NCBI GenBank assembly: GCA_003024785.1
Contig: PUQB01000163.1
Span: 366,113 to 430,112, forward strand
Source of the DNA: Selaginella tamariscina
Lineage: Eukaryota; Streptophyta; Lycopodiopsida; Selaginellales; Selaginellaceae
Length of the DNA: 64,000 bases
Reading direction: 5' to 3'
Below the pieces are notes generated by a model. It saw only the letters and a list, made by a program, of their open reading frames with translations. It was not told the origin of the DNA and made no database searches. Position numbers and translations under genes: made by a program. Positions 12,779 through 22,899 of the stretch are shown here, piece by piece (the stretch's first letter is position 1; the number at the start of each line of letters is the position of its first letter).

Positions 12779-12983
12779 TGTAAGATACTGTATATTAGTA
12801 ACGTACCGTATATACGCATGTGTATATACACACATGCGTAGTGACACATGGGTGGTGATCTGGCCCCCATGTGTCAGTGCCACGTGTCGCATGTGTGCCA
12901 CGTGGCAGGAGGCCTCCTGTATATAAGCAGGGTTTTTGTAAACTAATATATCAGACATTTCATTTAATATATCTGCTCTTTCA
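12779..12983 (+). repeat. Right LTR of the gypsy element
   Basis: 205 bp, about 98% identical to the left LTR by eye, and preceded by a purine-rich tract ending GAGGGGAGGATAG. Confidence 0.9.
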
Positions 12984-13347
12984 TATTATGCATTTCATCA
13001 ACAATTTTAAATCCATTATTTATATATGGACTATAGCCTGTCGTGCAAAACAATATATATACAGATGTAGATACGAAGATAGAATAGCATGTAATTACAG
13101 AACATTAGTGTATATATTATATATATGGTGTGTGTTTGATAAAATTACATATATACTATAAAATTTGTCAAATTTACACATACTTTTTAAAATTTTGAGT
13201 TAATAAAATTTGTTCTTATGAAATCTAGATATTTATAATTCTACTTTCACATTAAAAAACATTGGATTATGTATATATATATATATATATATATATAATG
13301 TTTTAAGAAATATAATATGTGTGTGTATGCGATAACATGTGTCTAAA

Positions 13348-14489
13348 TTATGCTCCACCATCTGAATATATAGCTGCCTCCTTTAGCTCTGCAGTTTCCA
13401 CTTGTGCGTCTGCCAAAAGCCTGATAACTTTAACATGTGAAAAATATATTTGACACATTATAATAAATTAAAAAAATTACCATGTATATCTGTATAATGT
13501 ATATTTCAAATATACGTGCATGTATGTATGCTTTTAAGGGTAAGGCAGTGATGATAACAAGACCTAGATATATAATGTATATTTGTGTGTATATTGTATT
13601 AATGTGTAAATATCACATGTGTGTACAGCATAACTCCAATGCAGGACAACCTCCACGCCTAATTCTGTCGAATTTTCTCATCTATCCTCCCTTTATGCAA
13701 GCCCTCAGCATACTTAGTCACGTAATCCTATGGGTGTAATCTTTACACCTTGGGAAAACATACAAATACACACACACACACACACAAACCATTGATTATT
13801 CTTGATTAAATAACTCATAATTAAAACCATATTACAATTATGTTAAACACATTAAACATATAATTAATACATAAACATAAAACTAACCTCTTTGGCATCT
13901 GTTGTTGTAATCCGGCTCGAGAAGCATATACAATGACTTATACCGTCACGGTAGTGTGCCTGCAAATAGAAACTCTTAACTATAGTAAACAGATGTGTGC
14001 ATGTTAGTGTATTGGCCACATATGGATGCATATGAATACATCTGCGGAGTGAGTATAGTTCACAGATAAGATACGGAATGTATCCGTGTAAGTGTATATA
14101 GGTATACTTATATGTATATTGTTGTAGAGCTGTTTGTACACGTGCAGGTGTGATGTATATATCTCATACACAGGACAAATACATGCAAACAGAGACACGC
14201 GTGTGCGCGCTTAGAGAATGTCTATGTGCATATGTATATGTATCTTCATTTATTGCATATAGATTCAATATGCTTCAATATATGATATAGAATCTCACAC
14301 CTACTACACACGAAATGTATATGGTTATCTAGTATATATATATATATATATAATATATATATATATATAAGCAGACAACATGGTCGAAACATCAAAATAA
14401 ATATAAAACTAAATACTATGATTTTTATTGATAGTAAACACAAATTACCTCTGAAATCCCAGTAGATTTGCTCTGGAGAAGTTTACAAG
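13348..14489 (-). CDS. 3' exons of an unidentified host gene
   Basis: Three consecutive stretches on the minus strand look like exons. 14489-14449 reads CKLLQSKSTGISE between an AG and a GTAATT donor. 13959-13888 is 24 codons, AHYRDGISHCICFSSR then ITTTDAKE, with a clean CAG acceptor and GTTAGT donor. About 13428-13348 reads IRLLADAQVETAELKEAA then IYSDGGA and a stop. The first two join in phase. The third needs one extra base or a different acceptor, so the last boundary is uncertain. I do not recognise the family. Upstream exons are not found in the window. It may be the tail of a gene whose front was lost in the rearrangements here. Confidence 0.4.
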
Positions 14490-14802
14490 CTTGAATTAAA
14501 CATAGATACACTGAATTAAATAAACAATTTTAGGTGTCCGTGTGTGTGTTCCTTGTTAGCTGGATGCAATTGTTGCATGTTGAACCCATGGAAATGGAAA
14601 TGCCCTTTTAGGGTTTTCTGCCTAAAGCAGAGGATTAGGGTTTTCCGATGTTTTAGGGTTATGGATGTCCCTATTTATTAAGGCGCTAGGGATCCAGAGG
14701 GCTTTTAGGGTTTACTGTATAGGGCGCTAGGGATCCAGAGGGCGAGCTAGGGCGCTGATTCAGAAGGCGAGCTAGAGCGCTAGGGCGGGTTCGGGATCAG
14801 GT

Positions 14803-15732
14803 ATGGATACTTTGAAAGCTACATACAGCACTCCTGTGTGGGCAGACGTGATCGTGCGAGATGACATTGGAACAGAATTTAACAATACCCAGTTAGTATT
14901 GGAGTGTCTACGGAAGCCACTGTCAGAATTGAACATCGACAAGTCCCCGTCCGCAACCTCCACTTTCGTAGCATTTGGCCGCTGAAACAGCCAGAACAAT
15001 GAGAAGAACTCCATAGTGATTGATAACCTCCAAAGGAACGTCTGGAATATCACAACAGAGTTAGCTAACACCAAGGCAGAGTTGGAGAGGCATAAGAGAT
15101 TGCTGGAGAGGCACGAGAGAGAGTTAGAGAGGCTGACAACTTCTCGGAGGAGGGTGAACCTTGACCTTTATGGTCCTTTGTTCACGAACAGGGAGCAGGC
15201 AGTAAACAGTCTATTCAAAGTCACTACAGACAAACTGGATGATTGCGTATGGACGGTCATTAAGGAAGAAGGTGATATTTATTGTTTTCTGTTTTCTTAT
15301 TTCTTATTGGCTTTTTTTTCTTATTTACAGCTGTAAAGCTCCCTACCAAGAAACAGAAACAAGCATTCTATGCTTTGTTCCAAGGTTGTAAGGGTGAAGG
15401 AAACAAAATGCACTATAAGCGGCTAGAACGGAAGTCGAGATACTCAAGCAAAAAACATTTACCAGACCGTGCTGGCAAAGGCCGAAGGATTGTACTTGAG
15501 CAAAGTAGGTCCTACCGAGCTTACTGGGAACATTGTGCGATGTGGGATGAGGAGATGGTTTGATGTAAGAGACACCAGAGGTCTTGGAGCTCATGTGTTT
15601 GATTTTGTGGGAGATGGGCTTGAAGATGATGACAAGCTTGCAGTGATTGATGACATCCAGACTGCAATAGCCAACAAATGGTTGAACTGCAAGGAATTTC
15701 GGGATCCGACGTTGCTGCAACTATGCATGTAG
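14803..15732 (+). pseudogene. Unidentified coiled-coil protein gene, broken
   Basis: A G-rich leader with repeats of GCGCTAGGGATCCAGAGGGC (14.68-14.78 kb) precedes the ATG at 14803. The first 60 codons (WADVIVRDDIGTEFNN region) end in a TGA, but the same frame continues directly into a charged coiled coil (LERHKRLLERHERELERL, about 15090-15140). A GT-AG intron (about 15272-15330) joins in phase to VKLPTKKQKQAFYALFQ. A further frame change near 15.42 kb separates this from a last block, LAKAEGLYLSKVGPTEL to the stop at 15732. No known family was recognised. The TGA and the indel argue for a dead copy. A transposon-borne gene is possible. Confidence 0.35.
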
Positions 15733-15974
15733 TGTTGAAAAGTGTCGGTTAGAGAAGCCTCGGGAAAGTTAGACAGCGAGCGCTTAGAGCTGCCAAGGAG
15801 ACATACTCTGACCAAAGTGATTGGTACGTCCTCGAACTCTTAGATATTATATAGTGAGAAACAAAGGTGTGTGCTGCAAAGGTATTTTTTTGGGAGATTT
15901 CGTTGTACAGAGTTTAGGAATAATCAAACTTGATTGATCTTTTTCTACCGCAAAGTTACGTGTGTGTTAAGCTA

Positions 15975-16271
15975 TCAAGCATATATATCCATATAAGTCA
16001 CATACCGACCAGCAGTCTCACTCGGACGGATAATCTTCACAACTTGGCCGTGCTTCAGTCCGTAGTAACGAGCCACTGGATCCGAGGGAGCTGCAAATAA
16101 AGCACAAGTTTAGACCCGTGAGTGTATGTGTGCAAGACACACACACACACATAGTCATAATATACATACATTAGATAACTACATACATATGAAAACTCAC
16201 ACTCAGACGCACACACATGCTTCATAATGAATGATTTCCAGAACCCGCTTATATCTGTACATATGTGTGTA

Positions 16272-16315
<44 letters not shown>

Positions 16316-16426
16316 ATAACTTCAGTTTTTTTATCGTTATTAGAGCGGTTACCTGGCGTGTAACGCTAAGACTACATGCTCCGACACAAGAGTGCGCTCT
16401 TTGATGTTCACCAGTAGCTCCGGTTC
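15975..16426 (-). pseudogene. RNA polymerase subunit RPB5-like (RPABC1) gene fragment
   Basis: Two minus-strand exons resemble the conserved C-terminal domain of RPB5, the shared subunit of nuclear RNA polymerases. 16426-16353 encodes EPELLVNIKERTLVSEHVVL (family consensus: ELLVNI-EH-LVPEHQVL). 16090-15975 encodes [20 protein letters not shown], then [12 protein letters not shown] and a stop, with the last few residues diverged. Acceptors TTTGCAG flank both, and the first has a GTAACC donor. The segment normally between them (E-KK-LL-RY--KE-QLPRI) is not found in the 260-bp gap, and no N-terminal exons are seen. A cupin fragment starts only 15 bp upstream of the first exon. I infer a fragment captured in a rearrangement. 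Confidence 0.6.
16274..16313. repeat. (TA)n microsatellite
   Basis: An uninterrupted TA run of about 20 units lies in the gap between the two RPB5-like exons. Confidence 0.9.
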
Positions 16427-16440
16427 CTGCAAAAATTGAT

Positions 16441-17204
16441 AACCGTCATTTGTTCTTTGCCTCGACTCTGACCTGCTGGTGTAGATAATTGGACCCTTGT
16501 TCTGAGACCTCAGTAGATCCTCAATATCCTCAGGAGCAACCTACACTGCGTATGTTTACATAATATATTATCACACACACACACACACACCACACACGTG
16601 CACACACCTTGAAGGCAGCAGCAAGAGTTTCTCTATCAAACCCAGGGAGGACGGTAGGGGGGTCTTCACCACCTCCAACAAAGGAAGATTGAAAATGTCC
16701 AGGTTCCAGGCTCTCAGAGGTGTCACACATGGCAAACACACGCAGCCTTTGGGCTTCATCAATGTTGAGTATATAGAACACATGCCCGCCTGGAAGAGCA
16801 TATATATTACCAGTGGTCAAGTTCTGCTTGGATCTTCAACCCATCCAAGTGTCAGCTGTCCTGTAGGCAAAAAATGAAAAATAACATAAAACTATTATGT
16901 GTATTGTGCTCGCCCTTGTGGACATAACATGCATCGAGATATTGATAGAGCAAAAGGTCTTTAGGCTCCATGCTAATGATGCTTGCATGGATGCTTAAAC
17001 CAATACGATTTGTTGCTAAAACACCGGCTTCATCTGGACCAGGAAGAACTCTAATCTCACCTGCCTGTTTTTGCTATCTGAACAGGCTCCTTGAGCACAA
17101 ACGGACTAGACCGCTTATGGCGACGAGCGTTTTTATCTTCATGAAGCCTATCAGCGGCAGCAGCCAGAACCAGAAGCTACGAAGAGCTTCTGTGTACATG
17201 CCAT
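16441..17204 (-). pseudogene. Vicilin-like globulin 5' fragment (inverted)
   Basis: A minus-strand copy of cupin exons 1-3 runs from an ATG at 17204 to 16441, where it ends abruptly inside exon 3 after the codons for SRGKEQMT-type sequence. It keeps DIEDLLRSQNKGPIIYTSR-like exon 3 sequence, exon 2 (GNIYALPGGHVFYILN, then SLEPGHFQSSFVGGGEDPP) and a deleted exon 1. Its upstream DNA (17.2-18.4 kb) is the inverted counterpart of 1.0-2.27 kb. It lacks the whole second cupin. Confidence 0.8.
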
Positions 17205-18900
17205 AGTTTTCATCTGTAGAACTTCAAACTTAATTAAGAGAATATGACGAAGGCGAAGAGTGAATTGACACTGCAACTCCCTGTCGATCCAGGACCTTAA
17301 AACGGATATATATATATTCTATACAGACCTTTGGCATACCGCATGCAGCTGCCAAGTAGGCAGACATGTAAATCGTAGGTGTGACGCAGACAGTGGTTTA
17401 ACTTTGTGTTAATACAATAAAGCACTGTTATTATAGGCCCACACATGCATACACATAGCTAAGTTATGTACGTACATGTAGTACTATGGTTACATATTAA
17501 ATCCTACTGGTGTATATATCTACGTAGACATGTGTACCTCACAAACATGATTATACACACATTTGTATGTGTGTATGTATATAAACAACCTTGCATGTCA
17601 TCTTCTTACGAATACCACACGGTAACTTGTGGTATTGTATGCATGCATTATATGTATATAAATGTTGTTATTTGTGATTGCCTTATCAGTGGGTAATTTT
17701 TTGAATTACATTAAACAATATTTATGTTAATAAAGTTCTTTGATTGCTGATTATGTTACATAGTAAGTATTTTTACATAAGGACTGGATCCTTTGCTCAA
17801 TATCAATCAGTTTAAATGATTTTTAAAGCAGTAAGTTATTAAACAACCATGATATAAGGTAAAGTATATATACATATAACATATATTTGCATGAATAATA
17901 TATAATTAATCAACATTAAACATTTATAGATATTCTTTTTAGTTTCATTCGTTTCAAATAAAAAACAATAATAGACATTGATAGGTCACAAAATCATCTT
18001 ATAGTTGTATTGGAAAGAAAAAAAAAAGCTATATTCAAATGAATGATGCTACGTTATGCGTGTAAATAACGTGTTATGTGTATATACATATTAAATAAAG
18101 TGGCAATTTAAATTTAGTTTTTAATAAAATTATTTATAGTTAAAATTATTAACTCATAATCAATAAACCACAAAGAACTATATCGTATAATCATTAAAAC
18201 AGTTCCTTAATTAAAATTAAAAATATTATTTTTTAATTAAATCTCTTTAATTTACACTTCTATTTATGACATTATTAAATCTCACAGCAAACCAAGCAAA
18301 CACAGTATAATTGTAGCTTTTATAAAAATGCTATAGTTAATTTAACATTACTTATTAAAAGTTGATTTAATTTTAAAGCATCTTTAACGATCTGATAATA
18401 TAAATAAAAAGATATATTATTATATCAATATATTATCAATAAGGAAAATTTTTAAATTAATAAAAAGATTAATAAAAATGAGTTATTACGTGTAATGAGT
18501 CCCAATAAGATACATGTTGTTTGTCTCTTACACACACGTACACACGAAGTCCATAAAATCATACTGTTAACTCTGAAAATATCTAATCTCAGCCGTAGGT
18601 TTTTATTGCTCATCCCTCCAACTAACACGTGAATACACACACCGATACATGTATATCTGTGTATGTATATATATGTGAATCTCAAAATAATATATAAATT
18701 AACATAGTGTAAATGAAGGAGCTTTCTTTGCCTTCTAGTTTTATTACAAGGGGTATGTTGAACTTGTTGAGATTCTTGCAGGATCTCCCAGTAGTGGAAC
18801 ATAGTTCCAGAAGTAACAAATCAAAAGTTTTTAATTTTAACTTCATCGTGAGCAATAAACACTATAAGTTAAATACATGTAAAATAAGAATATGCTAAAT
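17205..18900. repeat. Inverted copy of the upstream spacer of cupin copy 1
   Basis: Read on the minus strand, about 17205-18390 follows 2270 back to about 1030 (for example the CATGCATTATATGTATATAA region and the CTATAAATAATTTT region). It includes the RY site at 17342-17347. Beyond 18.4 kb the similarity fades and the oleosin promoter begins at 18.9 kb in the opposite orientation. No gene is seen. Confidence 0.65.
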
Positions 18901-18912
18901 ATAATATTAATG

Positions 18913-18987
18913 ACACGTGTGACTAAACTTAGAACATTTTGTATGGACGTCATACACATGCACACGGATGCACTAACTATATATATA
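18913..18987 (+). promoter_or_regulatory. Oleosin promoter: G-box/ABRE, bZIP, RY and TATA sites
   Basis: A palindromic ACACGTGT (18913-18920), GACGTCAT (18946-18953), CATGCA (18957-18962) and TATATATA (18979-18986) lie within 110 bp of the ATG. The set matches ABA/ABI3-type control of oil-body genes known from seed plants. Conservation of all four sites in the decayed copy at 33-96 supports function in the ancestor. Confidence 0.6.
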
Positions 18988-19023
18988 ATGGACGAATTAA
19001 TCAAATAACAGGTTCATTCACAT

Positions 19024-19536
19024 ATGGCTCATCAAATGGCAAACAATGCTAAGGACGCCGTTAAATCAGAAGATCCAAAACTTATATTGCAGCATTTTAG
19101 GCAGAGATCTCCAACTTCGGGCAAAGTGCTTCGTATTGGCGGCGCACTCGCATTGATCACAACAGGTACTGTATAATGTTGTTCAAGCTAGATAATTTCA
19201 GCTAATTAATATGTTTTTAAATTAAAATTATATTTTATGCTAACACATTTTTGTATAGTTGTGGTTGGCGGAGGTATCGCACTGCTTGTGGCTTCTCCAG
19301 TTCTATTGTTTTTTAGTCCGATTTTGATTCCGCTTGCCATTGTATGTGGGCTTGCATTTGGAGCCTTTGTTGCATTTATTGTGTTTGTGTCTGGCGTGGC
19401 ATGGGTTTACAAGTACGCAAGGGGAAGACATCCTGTTGGATCACGCCAGGTCGACGCTGCCAAGCATCGGATTGCTGACACGGCATCACATGTCAGCGAC
19501 AAGGCCCGTGAAGTTGTGCACAACATTGCCTCCTGA
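19024..19536 (+). CDS. Oleosin
   Basis: Two exons (19024-19165 and 19259-19536, GT-AG intron, in phase) encode 139 residues. Oleosins coat oil bodies in spores, seeds and pollen and stop them fusing. The protein has a short polar N-terminus (MAHQMANNAKDAVKSEDPK), a hydrophobic hairpin of about 70 residues, and a polar C-terminus with a helical repeat-like SDKAREVVHNIAS. The hairpin carries the diagnostic proline knot PX5SPX3P (PVLLFFSPILIP) at its turn. This is a small, low-molecular-weight oleosin of usual length. The start is chosen because it gives a complete N-terminus 45 bp after a TATA box. Storage-type promoter motifs lie upstream. It is the only whole oleosin here; the copy at 131-605 is dead. 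Confidence 0.93.
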
Positions 19537-20277
19537 AGGCATATGTAATATGAAATAATAGTTAGTATTTTATAAAAAGTATGTGTATTCCAGCCTGCAA
19601 TTAGTAAATTAACTTTTTATATTTAGTATAAATGTACTTATCTTTTAGAAGATTGCACCTAACATAGTATTTATTTTATGTGTATAATAGTTTGAAATTT
19701 TGTCGGTTATAGATCAGTTTTATTTAATTAAAACATCTGTAAAATTAACCCTTAAAATTTCCTGTAATTTGCAGAATTAATGTAGTAGTCTTTATAGAAA
19801 GACTATAATGAATTAGCGCGTTTTGATTATTCCATTGAAAAAATCTGTTTAAATTTAAATTTTAAATATAAAGAGTGTATTTTCTATATGCATTACATCT
19901 AATTTTAAAACTCAGGGGTATATATTTAAATTTTCTAACAGTAATTTATGAAATATATATATGAATATCTGCTTTAAAATTAAATCAACTTTTATTAATG
20001 TAAAAGTAATTTAGTTTTTATATGATGTAGCTTACTTTGTTTAAATTATTATGTTATGAGTTAATAAATTTAACTATAAATAATTTTAGAAAAGATCAAA
20101 CTCTCCAAGAATATTTAAGATTTCCAAGAAGATTTATATTAGATATTAGATACTGGATTAAGATTAGAAACTCTCCAAGAATATTATTTAGAATTTACCT
20201 TATATTAGATTTATATTACCCAATTATAAACTATGCACTTGGATGGATATCTTATATTAGACTTTATCATAGTTTAA

Positions 20278-20321
<44 letters not shown>

Positions 20322-20487
20322 TTATTTGATGTCTTATTGCACTCGTTCAACATGAGACGTGAATATAAAAGAAAATGAATTACATAAATTTTCTAGCATT
20401 GGGCTGAACAAATTTAGACCATTATACACAACCTGCACATATTTGGGCAGTTCGGCTGTTACTTTCACGTGAAATATAGTGGACATG
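19537..20487. other. Oleosin 3' flank and duplicated spacer
   Basis: Up to about 20090 this is the direct counterpart of 600-1350. About 20250-20487 is a copy of the 4.84-5.02 kb spacer with a TA run (20286-20320). It ends at the target site of the 9.3-kb transposon. No gene is seen. Confidence 0.55.
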
Positions 20488-20989
20488 CGTGTATTTTGGG
20501 TCTTGGCAAAATAGAGGCTCCTAATAGGAGGCTTAGAGCATATTCTAGTATATTCTTTAATATTCTAGAGTATTCTAAGAATATTCCTACAATATTAGCT
20601 GATGTAATTGAAATCATACTTGCTGACCTAAATTATATTTGCTGCACTGAGCATAAAGTAAATGAAAGACATCGTTTAATAAATACACAAAAATATTAAA
20701 GTAACGAGAGGCATCATTTAATAAACTATACAAAAATGCCTACTCAAGTGAATCCTACCACCCACGTTTGTAATACAAGAAAACATGTTGAATGCAATAC
20801 CATTACTAAGGTTGAGTAGATACATGTCAACTACTTTAAGGATTTCAAATGACACAGTTAAATGTTTCACACCTTGTTGAACCACCTTAACCCTGATAAT
20901 ATGGCCTTGGACTATTTTGATTTGACATCATCTGCTGCTGCACATGTTCCAAGTTCTTGATGGTGTTTGTACACCTCATTGTGTTGAAG

Positions 20990-21190
20990 AATTCTGAATC
21001 TAGAACATGTTAAAGATAACCTATCCGTGCTTGCACAGAGTTGCTTCCCTTTTTGTAAGGCCCAAGCACTTTACCTGACTTGACTTCTCAATTTGGTTTA
21101 ATAACCCACTCTTTAGTGTGTACTTTTCTTTCTTCCACCTCCTACAATCTCCTCTTTGAGTTTGGAATGACATGCTCTCCACAATGGATG
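20990..21190 (-). pseudogene. MULE transposase fragment
   Basis: On the minus strand, LLNQIEKSSQVKCLGLTKRE is followed by a Cys. The gene at 58.5 kb has HWEASQVKCLGLTQDG in the matching place, and the two DNA stretches align over about 27 bases with mostly third-position changes. The piece lies about 0.6 kb from the element's left end, against 0.9 kb in the second element. Frames on either side are broken and a solo LTR cuts the region at 21202. Confidence 0.6.
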
Positions 21191-21201
21191 TTGTGCATGT
21201 G

Positions 21202-22786
21202 TGTATTATAGTTTTTTTATAACCTTTATTTTTACTTTGGTTATTACTTAGTAAACTATGTTGATAATCTCTAAGTAAACACATTTATTGATTTAATAAT
21301 GGTCTAGCCGGGTGTTGTTTAAGTATTTGTAAGAAACTCTGGGCAAAGTTAGTACTAAAACTCTTACCTTTATTTTCCTTATCTCGATTAAGTTATTGGT
21401 TAGTTTTGATGAGTTCGTCCTAGGGTTGACCTAACCCTAGGGTTGCCATAACCCCACATGGGTTAGGGTTTAGGGGATGGATCATTAAGTTAAACTCACT
21501 AACTAAATTTCTATTAAAAATGAGATTCTGTGCTTGCCCACTTTACAAAATAAGAAAACAAGAAGGGGACTCTCTGCCACATATATTAAGTAGGATACGT
21601 AATGAGAGTTCCTGAATTCATATTGAGCTCGTTTTTTTTTTACTAGTACAAGCTTTAACTTGTGTCGTTAAGGCACAACCCTCTGTTATGCCGCCTCAAC
21701 TTCTAAACAATAAAGTTATATCCCATCTTCGAGGTAGTTTATTTTTAACATTGGTAAATCAAGGTTAGAGATTGAGGCATGTCTCTAGCCTCCTCCTTCA
21801 TATCAAGTTAAGAGTAACACTCACAGCTAAAGAGCACATTTATGTTCTTGTCCAATTGTGGTTGTGAGATCTTGGTTGATATGTTTTTCTTACCAAGTTC
21901 TTGAGGGTTCACATAGGGGTTCTAAAGCTGACATTTGAGAGTCACGTTCATGGCACTTGATATAATTTTTAAATCGAAGGGTTATGGCGTGATAACCCAC
22001 ATCTTGGGAAATAGTGTCACGTGAAGATATGACATTAAATTAGATGACACATGGTACAACGCCCGAGACACACCCTTTGGGGTTGTCTCATGGACTCAAT
22101 GTCGAGGGGTTGAATACTCTAGTAAGTAAGCATGTTTGTGCTCACATTAGGGTGCTAAGCCTTGGGCATTTGCTCAAAGGAGGTTAAGTTTCCTAATTAG
22201 ATGTGTTATTGGTGTTTTCTATTTGGGATCTAAGGGTTGAACGACCTAAGCTTGTTAGCAAGAGCCCATTTTTAAGACACTCGCAAGGTCGTGTACTTAG
22301 AGTTATCCAAACCTAGCCTAGGGAGTTTACTTAGTAGAACACTCGTGTTTTCACTAAGTACTAACCCTAGGTGTATGGTATGACTTAACCACTCAAACCT
22401 TTAAGGGATTAGGGTACCCCTTGTTGCCTAAAAGGGGTTGTAATCCTGAACAAGGGTGATTTTTTAAGGGTTAAGTGACAATGCCTTAGCTTTATCACGG
22501 GGGTATGTGTGGGACACATTTTCTTGATGGGGTTAGGGCATGAGCCTATCTAGGTCTCATGGAATAGGATCCTAAATCTACTTAGGTTATTCTCTAAGGT
22601 TCGGAAAGTAGTCATTCTAGGGGACTTAGGGTAAGACCTAAGCCTCATGCCTATTTTGACATCTGAGTCAAATTCTCAGGGTTGTATTGAAAGACTTAGT
22701 GTTGTTCACACATGGTGTTAACGTTGTATGGCCACTTGGTAGCCATGTGTTGCTATGTGTTAGCCCTTTGGGTTAAAACTCTGATA
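21202..22786. repeat. Solo LTR (1.6-kb family) a
   Basis: This 1585-bp fossil has ends TGTATTATAG and AACTCTGATA. It is flanked by ATGTG on the left and GTGTG on the right (5-bp target duplication, one mismatch). Its interior matches the copy at 37767-39444 in the same orientation. No internal coding domain is present, so its superfamily cannot be named. It is inserted in the degraded transposase region of the 9.3-kb element. Confidence 0.7.
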
Positions 22787-22899
22787 GTGTGAGTGCAAAT
22801 TGTCTTTGTTGTCCTTCAGACTAGATGTTCTATGCATGCTTGAAACATGAACATTAGTTGATGTAGCAAACTTAAAACTTGTACATCCTTAAATATAAT

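Larger units (their letters stand above)
8052..12983 (+). mobile_element. Ty3/gypsy LTR retrotransposon
   Basis: The element is 4.9 kb with short 205-bp LTRs (8052-8256 and 12779-12983) that begin TGTAAGATAC and end CTCTTTCA. TATT flanks both ends as a short target duplication. A purine-rich tract precedes the right LTR. Parts in order on the plus strand: gag with a CX2CX4HX4C knuckle (about 8.31-9.5 kb), aspartic protease (LVDTGSS, about 9.54 kb), reverse transcriptase (about 10.2-10.8 kb), RNase H (about 10.9-11.3 kb) and integrase (about 11.7-12.5 kb). No chromodomain is evident. The LTRs differ at only about four sites, so the insertion is fairly recent. The layout is complete, but the coding part has roughly five breaks. 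It is a fossil copy inserted downstream of cupin copy 2. Confidence 0.93.

Noticed and set aside
14985-15015. In-frame TGA in the coiled-coil gene as selenocysteine or RNA editing
   Set aside because: Fern editing is organellar, no SECIS-like context was looked for or seen, and a downstream indel shows that the gene is broken anyway.
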